Positions 9,305 through 19,245 of a DNA stretch of 64,000 nt are shown here, piece after piece; position 1 is the first letter of the stretch, and the number at the start of each line of letters is the position of its first letter. Source of the stretch: Sphingomonas koreensis. Its GTDB lineage: Bacteria > Pseudomonadota > Alphaproteobacteria > Sphingomonadales > Sphingomonadaceae. The translations under genes and the position numbers were made by a program. Below the pieces are notes generated by a model. The model did no database searches. It saw nothing but the letters and a program-made list of their open reading frames with translations, and was not told where the DNA came from. The stretch lies in contig RCZF01000001.1 of assembly GCA_006438735.1 (NCBI GenBank), positions 248,001 through 312,000 on the forward strand, given 5' to 3'.

Positions 9305-9996
9305 CCCCCAGCGATAGCGCGCTGATCGTCGCGCGCAACGTCCGACTTTCGCTCGGACGAGCGCCGAGCCGCGTCGATATCCTTCACGGCATCGACCTTA
9401 CGGTCGAAGCAGGAGAGAGCGTCGCGCTGCTCGGCGCATCGGGATCGGGCAAATCGTCGCTCATGGCGGTGCTCGCGGGGCTCGAACGACCGAGTGGGGG
9501 CGACGTCCGCGTCGCCGGGCTCGATTTCACCGCGCTCGACGAAGACGGCTTGGCGATTGCGCGACGCGGCCGCATCGGCATCGTGCTACAGGCCTTCCAC
9601 CTGTTGCCGACGATGACGGCGCTGGAAAATGTCGCGGTGCCGTTGGAACTGGCGGGGACGCGCGACGCGTTCGACCGCGCGCGTGCCGAACTGGCCAGCG
9701 TCGGCCTGGCTGAGCGCACCGGCCATTATCCCGCGCAGCTGTCGGGCGGCGAGCAGCAGCGCGTCGCGATCGCGCGGGCGATGGTCGGCGCGCCGAGCCT
9801 GTTGTTCGCCGACGAACCGACCGGCAATCTCGATACCGCGACGGGCGCGGCGATCATGGACATGCTGTTCGCGCGCCATGCGGAGAGCGGCACGACATTG
9901 TTCGTCATCACCCATGATCCCGCGCTGGCGGCGCGCTGCGCGCGGATCATCGAACTCGCCGACGGTCGCATCGTCGCCGACGCCCGCGCGGCATGA
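9262..9996 (+). CDS. ABC transporter ATPase, YbbA/LolD-like
   Basis: Cytoplasmic ATPase partner of the FtsX-type permease that follows. Walker A GASGSGKSS (about residue 58), Q-loop in GIVLQAFHLLPTMTALENV, signature LSGGEQQRVAIARA, Walker B LLFADEPTGNLD and H-loop ITHD are all intact. The GTG start at 9262 lies inside the tesA coding start; a downstream GTG at 9289 would remove most of the overlap. Its stop overlaps the permease ATG by 4 bases. Confidence 0.88.
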   Translation: MPAIRIASDVASFASPSDSALIVARNVRLSLGRAPSRVDILHGIDLTVEAGESVALLGASGSGKSSLMAVLAGLERPSGGDVRVAGLDFTALDEDGLAIARRGRIGIVLQAFHLLPTMTALENVAVPLELAGTRDAFDRARAELASVGLAERTGHYPAQLSGGEQQRVAIARAMVGAPSLLFADEPTGNLDTATGAAIMDMLFARHAESGTTLFVITHDPALAARCARIIELADGRIVADARAA

Positions 9997-12485
9997 CGAT
10001 CGCCTGGCGGCTCGCGCTGCGCGATCTGCGGCGCGGGGGACGCGGCTTGCTGTTGCTGGCGCTGTGCCTGTTGCTCGGCACCGCCGCGCTGGCCGGGATC
10101 GGCAGCCTGTCGGCGAGCCTGCTAGCCGCGCTCGATGCACAAGGCCGCCAGACGCTCGGCGGCGATGTCGAGCTGTCGGTATCGCAGCGCCGCGCCAGCG
10201 TCGATGAGACGGCCGCATTTGCGGCAGCGGCGCGCTTGTCCGAAGTGGTCTCGACGCAAGCGATGGCGAGCACGCCCGGCGGTGCACCGATGCTCGTCGA
10301 CCTGCGCGGTGTCGGCGATAGCTGGCCGCTCGTCGGCCGTTTTCGGCTCGCCGCTGGTGCGCTTGAGGTAAGGCCGCACGGCGATCAGGTCGCCGTCTCG
10401 CCGGCGGTCGCGGATCGGCTCGGCATCCGCGTTGGCGATTGGGTGAGGATCGGCGCGGCCAGTCTTCGGGTCATCGGGCTGATCGCCGATGAGCCCGATC
10501 GGCTGGGCGCTGGCTTCACGCTCGGCCCACCGGTGCTGATCGATTTGGCCGGGTTGGACGCGACCCGCTTGCTGCAACCCGGGAGCCTGTATGAAAGCCA
10601 TTACCGGTTGTTGCTGCCGCGCCCCGACCAGGCGCAGGCCGTCGGCGACCGGCTGGTCCGGCGCTTCACCGATGCCGGGTGGTCGTCGCGGACGAGCGCG
10701 CAGGCCGCCGGCGGCCTCAAGCGCGGGATCGCCCAACTTGGGCAATTCCTGTTGCTGGTCGGGCTCGCCGCGCTGGCGATCGCCGGTGTCGGCGTCGGCA
10801 GCGGGGTTGCGGCTTACCTCTCGGGCAAGACGCGGATCATCGCGACGCTGAAGGTGCTCGGCGCCGGATCGCGTACGATTGCCGCGATCTTCCTGCTTCA
10901 GCTCGGGCTTGTCGCGGCGCTGGGCATTGCCGCCGGGCTGACGCTCGGTGCGCTCGTGCCTTGGATTGTCGCGCGCGTCGCGGGGGCGTCGCTGCCGGTC
11001 GCACCGCGGCTGGCGCTCTATCCGGCGCCCCTAGCGACGGCGGCGGCGCTGGGGCTGATCGTCGCCTTGCTGTTCGCGCTGCCCGCGCTGGCGCGCGCGC
11101 GTGCTGTCCCCGCGGCGACCTTGCTGCGTGACGCGGTGGCCCCCCGTCGCCTGCCCCCGATACCCGTGCTCGTTGCGATGGCGACGCTGTTGGCGGGGCT
11201 GATCGCGCTGGCGGTGTTGACCGCGGCTGACCGAATGCTGGCGCTCGGGTTCGTTGGAGCCGTCGCCGCGTTGGTCATGTTCCTGTGGCTGCTCGGGATC
11301 GGCATTCGTGCGGGGCTGGCGAGCCTGCCCCGACCGCGCGCGCCGCTGCTGCGGCTTGCGTTGGCCAACCTTCACCGCCCCGGCGCGCAGACCGGCCGGC
11401 TGGTCGTCGCGCTCGGGCTCGGCTTCTCGCTGTTCGTCGCGCTGGCGGTGATCGACACCAGCCTGTCCGCCGAACTCTCGGGCGCGGCGCCCGACAAGGC
11501 GCCGCGGTTCTTTACGGTCGATCTCCAGCCCGACGACGCCGGTCGCTTTCGCGCCGCGGTGACGGCCGCGGCACCGGGCGCAAGGATCGAGGCGGTGCCG
11601 TCGCTGCGCGGGTCGATCGTCGCGATCAAAGGCGTGCGCGTCAGCGAGATGAAGACGCTGCCGCAAGGCGCCTGGGTGTTGCGCGGTGACCGGACGTTGA
11701 GCTGGTCGGCCATCGTGCCGCCCCGCAATGAGGTCGTCGCGGGACACTGGTGGCCGGCGGATTATCACGGGGCCCCGTTGGTCTCGATCGAGGATCGCGC
11801 CGCGCAGGCGCTCGGGCTCCGCATCGGCGATACTATCACCGTCTCGGTGCTCGGAGTCGACGTGCCGGCGCGGATCGCGGCGTTGCGACGGATCGACTGG
11901 GGCGGGCTCGGTCTGAACTTCGCGATCATCTTCTCGCCCGGATATATCGAGGAAGCCCCGCATAGTTTGCTTGCGAGCGTCTATGCGCCTCCGGGGCGCG
12001 ACGGCGCGATCGCGCGACAAGTAGCGGCCGCGCTGCCATCGGTGACGATGATCCGGGTCGGCGATGTGATCGCGCAGATCGGCGCGGTGCTCGGCCAGGT
12101 CGCGCTTGCAGTCCGCGCGGCTGCCGCGGTTACCGTGGCGGCGGGGATCGCGGTGCTGATCGGCGCGGTCGCCGCCGCCGAGCGCACGCGGCGTTATGAT
12201 GCGGTCGTGCTGAAACTGCTCGGTGCGACCGCGCGGCAGGTGCTCGGCGCACAAGCGATCGAATATCTCCTGCTCTCGGTCATCCTGGCGGGGGTCGCAT
12301 TGCTGGTCGGCGGCAGTGCAGGGTGGTTCGTCGTCGTCCACATCTTCGGCCTGGCCTGGGCGCCAGACTGGACCGTCGTCGGCCTGACGCTTGGCGCAGC
12401 GGTGGTGACGACATTGGGGATCGGGCTCGCCGGAAGTCTGCCGGCGCTGCGGGCGCGACCCGCCGATACGCTCCGCACCCTTTGA
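9993..12485 (+). CDS. FtsX-family ABC permease, YbbP-like
   Basis: 830-residue inner-membrane protein with two FtsX units: an N-terminal helix, a periplasmic domain, three helices around residues 250-360, two more near 395-440, a second periplasmic domain and three C-terminal helices. Works with the YbbA-like ATPase, with which it shares an ATGA overlap. TesA-YbbA-YbbP sets are conserved in proteobacteria and are thought to export or extract a hydrophobic compound from the inner membrane; the cargo here is unknown. Length and topology are normal. Confidence 0.87.
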   Translation: MTIAWRLALRDLRRGGRGLLLLALCLLLGTAALAGIGSLSASLLAALDAQGRQTLGGDVELSVSQRRASVDETAAFAAAARLSEVVSTQAMASTPGGAPMLVDLRGVGDSWPLVGRFRLAAGALEVRPHGDQVAVSPAVADRLGIRVGDWVRIGAASLRVIGLIADEPDRLGAGFTLGPPVLIDLAGLDATRLLQPGSLYESHYRLLLPRPDQAQAVGDRLVRRFTDAGWSSRTSAQAAGGLKRGIAQLGQFLLLVGLAALAIAGVGVGSGVAAYLSGKTRIIATLKVLGAGSRTIAAIFLLQLGLVAALGIAAGLTLGALVPWIVARVAGASLPVAPRLALYPAPLATAAALGLIVALLFALPALARARAVPAATLLRDAVAPRRLPPIPVLVAMATLLAGLIALAVLTAADRMLALGFVGAVAALVMFLWLLGIGIRAGLASLPRPRAPLLRLALANLHRPGAQTGRLVVALGLGFSLFVALAVIDTSLSAELSGAAPDKAPRFFTVDLQPDDAGRFRAAVTAAAPGARIEAVPSLRGSIVAIKGVRVSEMKTLPQGAWVLRGDRTLSWSAIVPPRNEVVAGHWWPADYHGAPLVSIEDRAAQALGLRIGDTITVSVLGVDVPARIAALRRIDWGGLGLNFAIIFSPGYIEEAPHSLLASVYAPPGRDGAIARQVAAALPSVTMIRVGDVIAQIGAVLGQVALAVRAAAAVTVAAGIAVLIGAVAAAERTRRYDAVVLKLLGATARQVLGAQAIEYLLLSVILAGVALLVGGSAGWFVVVHIFGLAWAPDWTVVGLTLGAAVVTTLGIGLAGSLPALRARPADTLRTL

Positions 12486-12526
12486 CGAGGTCCACTGGGC
12501 GTTACGCGCCACCGCCCCGGGATCGA

Positions 12527-12679
12527 TCATCGGCCGATCAAGCTCGGCGGAAGCCGGTAATCACGGCCCGCCGCGCGGGTCTTGTGATGGTTTCCGAGCG
12601 CGGCAAAATCGGTGTAGCGAAGATTGACGACCAGGGCGCGCGGTCCATCGGCGGCTATATCAGCGACACCCCATTTCAT
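12527..12679 (-). CDS. Possible 50-residue ORF coupled to nitroreductase gene
   Basis: An ORF with ATG at 12679 overlaps the last 20 bases of the nitroreductase gene in another frame and runs to a TGA at 12527. It contains ALVVNLRYTDFAALGNHHKT. No family is recognised and no ribosome site is evident; it may be noise or a worn remnant. Confidence 0.2.
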   Translation of the reverse strand: MKWGVADIAADGPRALVVNLRYTDFAALGNHHKTRAAGRDYRLPPSLIGR

Positions 12680-13349
12680 CGAAGCCGACAAACACCGCCG
12701 CCTCTCTGACGGGGCGGCGCTCGGACACGACGGCGTTCGCCGGAAAGCTGTCGTCGGGCCAACCCAACGCAATACTCTTCATGATCACCTGGTCGTCGGC
12801 GATCCCGGCCTGTTCACGAACGACGGGGGATTGCATGATGCCCTGGCTATTGATCACGGCGCCCAGGCCGCGCGACCAGGCGGCATTGACGAGCGCGGTC
12901 GCGACGGCGCCACAGTCGAACGCGGTGTCGTCGCTCCCGGCAAGGACGCGGTCATAAGTGATGATGATGCAGACCGGCGCGTCGAACTGGCGAAAGCCGC
13001 GCAATACCCAATCCTGCCGCGCCTCCTTATCGTCACGCGCGATGCCCATGGCCGCGAACAGCTGTTTGGCCACGCCGATCTGCCGCTCGCGGTGCGGCCC
13101 GGCAAAAGCCTCGCCGGTGCGGAACTCGCGCGATTGCGGCACGCCCGCGATCATCCGCTCGGTATTGCCCATACGGATGCGATCGAGCACGCCGCCGGTT
13201 ATCACGTAGAAGTGATACGGCTGCGTATTCATCGAGGAGGGCGCGCGCATCGCGAGGCCGAGAATTTCCTCGATCAACGCTTGCGGCACCGGGTCGGCCT
13301 TGTAGCCGCGAACACTTCGCCGCCCGAGGATTACGTCGTCGAATTGCAT
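12660..13349 (-). CDS. Nitroreductase family protein (FMN-dependent)
   Basis: FMN-dependent NAD(P)H oxidoreductase. Typical N-terminal ILGRRSVRGYKADPVP with the FMN-contacting arginines, then LAMRAPSSMNTQPYHFYV, then a C-terminal GWPDDSFPANAV and RRPVREAAVFVGFDE. 229 residues is normal. ATG 13349 is chosen because the family starts right before FDDVILGRRS; the longer open frame upstream is not family-like. Physiological substrate unknown. Confidence 0.85.
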   Translation of the reverse strand: MQFDDVILGRRSVRGYKADPVPQALIEEILGLAMRAPSSMNTQPYHFYVITGGVLDRIRMGNTERMIAGVPQSREFRTGEAFAGPHRERQIGVAKQLFAAMGIARDDKEARQDWVLRGFRQFDAPVCIIITYDRVLAGSDDTAFDCGAVATALVNAAWSRGLGAVINSQGIMQSPVVREQAGIADDQVIMKSIALGWPDDSFPANAVVSERRPVREAAVFVGFDEMGCR

Positions 13350-13588
13350 AGCCTGCCCGCTGAAATTGATGTCGAGCCTTCGATACAGACTTATCGGCCC
13401 TCGGTCATTCGGTTCAGCTTCATTGCGACGGCGCAAGCCGATTGCTGGTGCGTCAGCGCGTGTGCCCCGGGGGATGGTCCCGATCCTGTTCGCGAGCCTG
13501 GTCGGCAGCGGCAACGCTTGCGGCGAAATCGTCCATGAGACGTTGGGCAGGGAAGGCGGTCCCAAGCGCGCAGCGGAAAAAACAAGGC

Positions 13589-13786
13589 ATGCGGACGGTC
13601 AGGCTTCCCGGCGGTGAGCAAATCTCCTGTCTTGGACAGCCGAGCAATGGGTCGGCGAGGCGCTCGGTGGGCTGCGCGATCGGATTTTTTGTGAGCAAGG
13701 CCAGTTCGCAAAACGCCTTGCGCGAGCGCTTGGGCGGCGCGTGCGGCGCGAGCCTGAAGCGGCTGCTGCGCGCCCTACTCTGTTGA
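13589..13786 (+). pseudogene. Aldo/keto reductase remnant (internal deletion, frameshift)
   Basis: The frame opens with MRTVRLPGGEQISCLGQ, the N-terminus of a cytosolic aldo/keto reductase. Some 40 residues that should follow are missing; a different frame then reads EQWVGEALGGLRDRIF (13642-13689), and after a shift in the T6 run near 13685-13690 the first frame resumes with FVSKASSQNALRE...GASLKRL before a stop. These pieces are in the order expected of the family. The flanks (13350-13588 and 13787-13989) show no further recognisable gene. Confidence 0.62.
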
Positions 13787-13989
13787 ATAAGAAGCGTCAG
13801 GGCTTAGCCGCACCGGCGGGCGGGGAGCGTTGCGCCGGGATAGGTAGGCCGCGGCCACTGGCGCCGCCGAACAGATCGGGCTGACCGGCCTGTGGGCTAT
13901 CGGCCTAGGCAAATGCGAGCGCGGCTGCCGAGCGCGGTAATCCCGGTTCCGGCGAGAAGCTGACCGTGATCATCGTGCCTTTCCCAAAA

Positions 13990-15423
13990 TCAGATCGTGC
14001 CCGCCAGCAGCGCCGGCTTCTTGTCCGCGATCTCGACGATGAGCTGCCCGAACAACGCATTGGCCCAGGCGAACCAGGATCGCGTGAAGTTGGTCGGATC
14101 GTCCTTGTTGAAGCTTTCGTGCATGAAGCCGGTGCCGCCGTGCGTGGTCTTGAGCCAGTGGAGGCACTGGCGAATGGTGGCATCGTCGTCTGCGTTCATC
14201 GCGTGGGTGATGATCGACATCGGCCAGATCATGTCGAGCCCGATATGCGGGCCGCCGATCCCCTCGGCCGCCTTGCCCTTGAAGAAATACGGATTGCGAT
14301 CCGACCAAGCGAGCGCGGCGGTGCGCTTGAACAGCGGGTCGCTCCGATCGGCGGCGTCGATGATCGCGAGACCCGAGAGGCTCGGCACATTGGCGTCGTC
14401 CATGAACACCCAATTGCCGAAGCCGTCGATCTCATAGGCCCAGACCTGACCGCCCTTGCCGTCGGGGATCAGCGCGTAGCTCTTCAGCACGCCTTCGACC
14501 TCGGCCGCCAGCGCCTCGGCCTCGGCCGCCGCCGCGGTGTCACCGCGCGCCTCGCGATGGACCTGCGCGAGCTTGCGCAGCGCCGACACCGCGAACAGGT
14601 TCGACGGGATCAGGAACGGATAGAGGCACGCATCGTCCGACGGGCGGAACATCGAGTGGATCAGGCCGATCTTCTTCGTCGGCCGGCCATAACCGCCGAG
14701 CATCAGCGTATCGGTCGGCACCGCGGTTTCGCGCTGGAAGTGGTACGGGCCGGGGCCATGCTTGCGCTGCTGGACGCGGAAGGTATCGACGGCGAGCTTG
14801 GCGGCGCGGCTCCAGGTGTCGTCGAACGGCGTCTTGTCGCGGGTCCGCGTCCAGTATCCGTGGGCGAGCCGCATCGGGTACGCGAGCGAATCGATCTCCC
14901 ATTTCCGCTCGGCGACGCCGGGCTTCATGTCGGTCTTGTCCTTCTGAGACCAATCGAGATTCGACATCGCCGCCGGGTCCTTCATGAAGGCGTTGGCATA
15001 GGGATCGATCAAGATGCAGCGCGCCTGGCGCTGGATCAGCCCCTGGAACAGCCGCTTGAGCTTGGGATCGCGGCCGACGAGGTGGATGTAGGGCTGTACC
15101 TGCGCCGAGCTGTCGCGCAGCCACATCGCGTGGATGTCGCCGGTGAGCACGAAGGTGTCGGGCTTGCCATCGACAGTGCCGACGTCGACCGTGGTGTCGA
15201 GCGTATTCGGGTAGCAATTCTCGAACATCCAGGCGAGTTCGGGATCGGCGATCTTGGCCTTCACCCGCGCGATCTCGGCCTCGATCGCGGGGCTGGTGAA
15301 CTTGCGGTCGGCGGGCGCCGGGCGCTTGCTGGCGAAGCCCGCCGCGCGCGCCGCTGAGGGAAGCGCCCCGGCCAATGCCAGCGCGCCGGCGCCGGCCATG
15401 ATCTCGCGTCGGTTGGGGGTCAT
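13990..15423 (-). CDS. GH125 exo-alpha-1,6-mannosidase (metal-independent), Tat-exported
   Basis: Removes alpha-1,6-linked mannose from the non-reducing end of mannans or N-glycan cores. The N-terminus has a twin-arginine signal ([19 protein letters not shown]). GH125 blocks include [29 protein letters not shown] (about residue 95), [13 protein letters not shown] and a C-terminal [25 protein letters not shown] 15423 is preceded by GAGAG; an ATG at 15438 would overlap the upstream GH92 stop. Last gene of the GH43-GH92-GH125 operon. Confidence 0.88.
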   Translation of the reverse strand: MTPNRREIMAGAGALALAGALPSAARAAGFASKRPAPADRKFTSPAIEAEIARVKAKIADPELAWMFENCYPNTLDTTVDVGTVDGKPDTFVLTGDIHAMWLRDSSAQVQPYIHLVGRDPKLKRLFQGLIQRQARCILIDPYANAFMKDPAAMSNLDWSQKDKTDMKPGVAERKWEIDSLAYPMRLAHGYWTRTRDKTPFDDTWSRAAKLAVDTFRVQQRKHGPGPYHFQRETAVPTDTLMLGGYGRPTKKIGLIHSMFRPSDDACLYPFLIPSNLFAVSALRKLAQVHREARGDTAAAAEAEALAAEVEGVLKSYALIPDGKGGQVWAYEIDGFGNWVFMDDANVPSLSGLAIIDAADRSDPLFKRTAALAWSDRNPYFFKGKAAEGIGGPHIGLDMIWPMSIITHAMNADDDATIRQCLHWLKTTHGGTGFMHESFNKDDPTNFTRSWFAWANALFGQLIVEIADKKPALLAGTI

Positions 15424-15434
15424 GTGGCTCTCTA

Positions 15435-17759
15435 TCATTTTGGCGCGCTCATCGAGAACGGTGCGGCGGCGGGCGACGACCCCCAGGCCTTGTTCGGGCT
15501 CGCGCCCATCACGAAGGTGATGGTGCCGCCCTGTTCAAGCGCGACGTGCGTGAAAAAGGCCTTGTCATGCGGCGTTCCGTTGAACTTGACCGACTGGATA
15601 TAGACGTTCTCCGCGCTGTTGTTCTCGGCGTTGATCGTCAGCGTCTTGCCCGTCGGCATGGTGAGCGTGACGGTGCGGAACAGCGGGCTGCCGATCGCAT
15701 ATTCGCCGCTCGACGGCGTCACTGGATAGAAGCCCAATGCCGAGAAGACGTACCAGGCCGAGGTCTGGCCGTTGTCCTCGTCGCCCGGATATCCGTCGGG
15801 CGTGGCCGAATAGAGCTTCTTCATCACGTCGCGGGCGTGGAACTGCGCCTTCCACGGTGCGCCGGCCCAATCGTAGAGATAGATCATGTGCTGGATCGGC
15901 TGGTTGCCGTGCGCGTACTGGCCCATATCGACGATCTGCATCTCGCGGATCTCGTGGATCACCTCGCCATAATAGCTGTCGTCGAAGATCGGCGGGGTCG
16001 AGAACACCGAATCGAGCTTGGCGACATATTTCTCGCGCCCGCCCATCAGGTCGATCAGCCCCTGTTCGTCCTGCATCGCCGAGAAGCTGTAGTGGAGCGC
16101 ATTGCCTTCGGTGAAGGCGTCGCCCCATTTGTATGGATTGAACGGCGTTTCCCATGATCCGTCGCGGTTGCGGCCGCGCATCCAGCCGCTCTCGGGATCG
16201 AACAGCTTGCGATAATTCTGCGCATGTTCGGAGTAGAATTTGGCGTCGTCGGTCTTGCCGAGCGCCTTGGCGAGTTGCGAGATCGAGAAATCGGCGGTGG
16301 CGTATTCAAGGGTGCGCGCGGCGTTCTCGTTGATGCCGACGTCATAGGGAACGTAGCCGAGCTTGTTGTAATATTCGACGCCTTCGCGGCCGACCGCGCT
16401 GATCACGTTGCCCTTCTTGTCGGTAGGGCGGCCCGCGCTGGTGGTCGCGTCCTTGACCATCGCTTCGTAGAGCGTGTTGACGTCGAACCCGCGCACGCCG
16501 TTGATATAGGCGTCGGCGATGATGTTATCGGCGTTCGAGCCGACCATCACGTCGCGATAGCCCGGGCTCGCCCATTCGGGCAGCCAGCCGCCTTCTTTAT
16601 AGGCGTTGACCAGGCCCTGCATCATCTCGCTGTCGCGTGTCGGATACATCAGCGCGAAGAAGGGGAAGACCGCGCGCCACGTGTCCCAAAACCCGTTGTC
16701 GGTGTACATAAAGCCGTCGTGCACCTTGCCGTCATACGGGCTGTAATGGACGGTCTTTCCGCTGGCGTCGGTTTCGTAGAACATGCGCGGGAATTGCAGC
16801 ATGCGGTAGAGCGCTGAATAGAAGGTGCGGCGGTTGTCTAGGTTCGGATCGGCGACCTTGATGCGGTCGAGCTGGGTCTGCCACGCCTGTTTGGCCTTGG
16901 CCTCGGTCTGATCGAAGCTCTCCTTGCCGATCTCGCGGTCGAGGTTGGTTTCGGCCTGTTCGGGGCTGATGAACGAGGAGGCGACCTTGACGTGGACCTT
17001 CTCGCCGGCGACGGTCTTGAAGCTGACGACGGCGCCGACATGCCCGCCTTCTCGGGCGAGGTCGCCGCTCAGCTGCCAGTTATCGTCCCAGGTGCGGCTG
17101 ACGGTGAAATCGTGGTCGAACTGCGCGACCCAGTAATTGTGGAAATTGTCCTGCACGCCGCCGCTGTTGTTGCGGACATAGCCGGTGATGCGGCGCTTGG
17201 TCGGATTGATCCTGACCATCGAGCCACCGTCCTGGCCGTCGATCAGGATGTGCGCGTCGTCGCTCTTGGGGAAGGTGAATTCGAACTGCGCGGCGCGCGC
17301 GGTCGGCGCCATTTCGGCGGTCACGTCGTAATCGGCGAGATAGACTTTGTAGTCATACGGGTGCGCGACTTCGGCCTTGTGGCTGTACCAGCTGGCGCGA
17401 TCCTCGGGCTTGAGCTTGAGCGGGCCGGTCTCCGCGAACAAGGCAAAGGCGGCGTAATCGTTCATCCACGGGCTCGGCTGGTGGGTCTGCTTGATGCCGT
17501 TGATCTTGTGCGCGGCGTAGGTGTAGGCCCAGCCGTCGCCCATCTTGCCCGTCACGGGCGTCCAGCTGTTCATCCCCCACGGCACCGATACCATCGGATA
17601 GGTGTTGCCGTAGGACAAAGTGTAGTCCGAATCCGTACCCATCAGCGGGTTGACCAGATCGACCGATGCGGGCTCCGCCGTCGCCGCCAGCGCGGGCGCG
17701 GCGAGCGAGGTCGAGACGAACGCGGCCGCGGCGAGCAACAGAGCGGTGGTGCGGATCAT
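15435..17759 (-). CDS. GH92 alpha-mannosidase, secreted
   Basis: Calcium-dependent exo-alpha-mannosidase (mostly alpha-1,2) acting outside the cytoplasm. Signal peptide ending in LAAPALAA, then [20 protein letters not shown] and [10 protein letters not shown] of the N-terminal sandwich domain, and the catalytic (alpha/alpha)6 part with [40 protein letters not shown] and [21 protein letters not shown]. 774 residues is normal. ATG overlaps the GH43 stop by 4 bases, so translation is coupled. Confidence 0.9.
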   Translation of the reverse strand: MIRTTALLLAAAAFVSTSLAAPALAATAEPASVDLVNPLMGTDSDYTLSYGNTYPMVSVPWGMNSWTPVTGKMGDGWAYTYAAHKINGIKQTHQPSPWMNDYAAFALFAETGPLKLKPEDRASWYSHKAEVAHPYDYKVYLADYDVTAEMAPTARAAQFEFTFPKSDDAHILIDGQDGGSMVRINPTKRRITGYVRNNSGGVQDNFHNYWVAQFDHDFTVSRTWDDNWQLSGDLAREGGHVGAVVSFKTVAGEKVHVKVASSFISPEQAETNLDREIGKESFDQTEAKAKQAWQTQLDRIKVADPNLDNRRTFYSALYRMLQFPRMFYETDASGKTVHYSPYDGKVHDGFMYTDNGFWDTWRAVFPFFALMYPTRDSEMMQGLVNAYKEGGWLPEWASPGYRDVMVGSNADNIIADAYINGVRGFDVNTLYEAMVKDATTSAGRPTDKKGNVISAVGREGVEYYNKLGYVPYDVGINENAARTLEYATADFSISQLAKALGKTDDAKFYSEHAQNYRKLFDPESGWMRGRNRDGSWETPFNPYKWGDAFTEGNALHYSFSAMQDEQGLIDLMGGREKYVAKLDSVFSTPPIFDDSYYGEVIHEIREMQIVDMGQYAHGNQPIQHMIYLYDWAGAPWKAQFHARDVMKKLYSATPDGYPGDEDNGQTSAWYVFSALGFYPVTPSSGEYAIGSPLFRTVTLTMPTGKTLTINAENNSAENVYIQSVKFNGTPHDKAFFTHVALEQGGTITFVMGASPNKAWGSSPAAAPFSMSAPK

Positions 17760-18808
17760 GGATGCTCCTTGAGCGGGCGCGGCGTGGTGACGCCCGGATT
17801 GGTCATGACGACGGGCGCGATCGTGCCGTCGGCGTTGAAGGTCATGCGGTCGATCGCGAGCTGGCGGTGATCGCCTTTGTCGTCGTCGAGCGGCCGGCGG
17901 TGATAGACGATATACCAATCGTCGGTGCCCGGCACGTTGACCACCGAATGATGGCCGGCGCCGCGCGCGATGTGGAAATCCTGCGCGAGGATCACGCCCT
18001 TCGGCGTGAATGGGCCGGTCGGCGATGTGCCCATCGCATAGGCGACACGGTAGTGCGGGCCGGTCCAGTCGCCCTCGGACCACATCAGATAATAGATGCC
18101 GTGGCGCTTGATGACGAAAGAGCCCTCGACATAGCCGGGGGGCGTGATCTCCTTCCAGGTCGAGCCATCGGGCAAGGGCTCGACATGGCGCAGGTCGGAC
18201 GACAGGCGCACGACGTTACAATGCCCCCAGCCGCCGTAATAAAGATACACCTGGCCGTCGTCGTCATTGTAGACGAACGGGTCGATCGGCTGCGCGCCGT
18301 TGTGGAAGGCGGGGATCAGCGGCCGGCCGAGCGCGTCCTTGAACGGGCCGCCGGGATGGTCGGATACGGCAAGACCGATGCCGCCGGTCTGCGTGTCGTT
18401 CTGAATGTCGTTGGCGCCGAAGAACAGATAATATTTGCCGCCGACCTCGATCGCCGAAGGCGCCCACACGGCATAGGCCGCCCATGACACGTTCGCGATG
18501 TCGAGGACGTGGCGATGCTTTGTCCAGTGCACCAGATCGGGCGACGAGAAGGCGTCCATATAGGTCTGCGCCGCATAGGACGGATAGACCATATGCGCCT
18601 TGCGGGCAGCGGCTTGCGCCGGGGTGAAATGCTCGGGATCGGGCATACCCGACACGTCCGACAGCGTCGGGTAAATCCAATAGTGGTGATCGAAGATGCG
18701 GATCTCGGGATCGGCATACCAGCCGGGGACGATGGGGTTGGAGGCCAGCGCTGAAGCGGGAAGCGAAAGCAGCAAAGCCGACAGGATAGCGAGGACGCGC
18801 TTGGCCAT
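17756..18808 (-). CDS. GH43-family glycoside hydrolase, secreted
   Basis: Five-bladed propeller glycosidase with a cleavable signal (LAILSALLLSLPASALAS). The three acidic residues expected of GH43 appear in WYADPEI, IDPFVYNDDDGQVYLYYGG and YVEGSFVIKRHG. 350 residues. ATG preceded by AGAGGAAAA. First gene of the operon with GH92 and GH125, so the substrate may be a mixed arabino/manno glycan from plant or fungal walls; GH43 specificity cannot be read from sequence alone. Confidence 0.85.
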   Translation of the reverse strand: MAKRVLAILSALLLSLPASALASNPIVPGWYADPEIRIFDHHYWIYPTLSDVSGMPDPEHFTPAQAAARKAHMVYPSYAAQTYMDAFSSPDLVHWTKHRHVLDIANVSWAAYAVWAPSAIEVGGKYYLFFGANDIQNDTQTGGIGLAVSDHPGGPFKDALGRPLIPAFHNGAQPIDPFVYNDDDGQVYLYYGGWGHCNVVRLSSDLRHVEPLPDGSTWKEITPPGYVEGSFVIKRHGIYYLMWSEGDWTGPHYRVAYAMGTSPTGPFTPKGVILAQDFHIARGAGHHSVVNVPGTDDWYIVYHRRPLDDDKGDHRQLAIDRMTFNADGTIAPVVMTNPGVTTPRPLKEHP

Positions 18809-18928
18809 GGTTTTCCTCTATCGCTCCTATGCGTCGCCGCCGACGAAAACAGTGGCCATCGGCGACAGATGCAGCATGCAGTCGAAGCGCGCAATCGACG
18901 CCTTCTTTCAGTGACAGCGTTCAATTCG

Positions 18929-18949
18929 CGCTGAATTTTTTATTCAGCG
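18929..18949. terminator. Stem-loop with T-rich loop upstream of IS5 remnant
   Basis: Perfect 8-bp arms CGCTGAAT/ATTCAGCG around a TTTTT loop, immediately before the transposase fragment. It may be the old IS end structure or a transcription block; there is no T-run after the stem in either direction. Confidence 0.35.
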
Positions 18950-18954
18950 TCAGC

Positions 18955-19245
18955 ATGAGCCATTATGATTTGACCGATTTAGAGTGGCGCGTGATCGCGC
19001 CGTCGCCGCCTAACAAACCGAGGGGTGTGCCGAGGGTGGGTGACCGGCGGGTGCTGAACGGCAGCTTCCGGATGCTGCGTCCAAGCGCGCTGTGGCGCGA
19101 CCCTCCCGAGCGTTATCGGCCAAGGGCGATATGTTACGATCGCTTCGTGCGCTGGCGGCGTGCGGGTGTGTGGGACTGGTTGATGGGTACGATCACCGAG
19201 GCTTACGACGGCGACATCCAGATGATCGATAATACTTCCGTTTCG
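18955..19245 (+). mobile_element. IS5-family transposase, N-terminal fragment
   Basis: Starts MSHYDLTDLEWRVIAP and continues with NKPRGVPRVGDRRVLNG, LWRDPPERY, CYDRFVRWRRAGVWDWLM and AYDGDIQMID, all standard for the first ~95 residues of IS5-group transposases. Homology stops at about 19240, where the coding end of the convergent efflux pump begins (its stop codon is at 19246-19248). The DDE catalytic part and the right end are missing, so this is a dead remnant. Confidence 0.82.

Noticed and set aside
11031..12530. 499-residue minus-strand ORF
   Set aside because: Antisense shadow of the FtsX-type permease; charged, domain-free sequence.
13905..13990. Histidine-kinase-like ending (GKGTMITVSF) on the minus strand
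   Set aside because: Overlaps another frame of the GH125 gene and is too short to support.
13966..15357. 463-residue plus-strand ORF
   Set aside because: Antisense of the GH125 gene; no recognisable motif.
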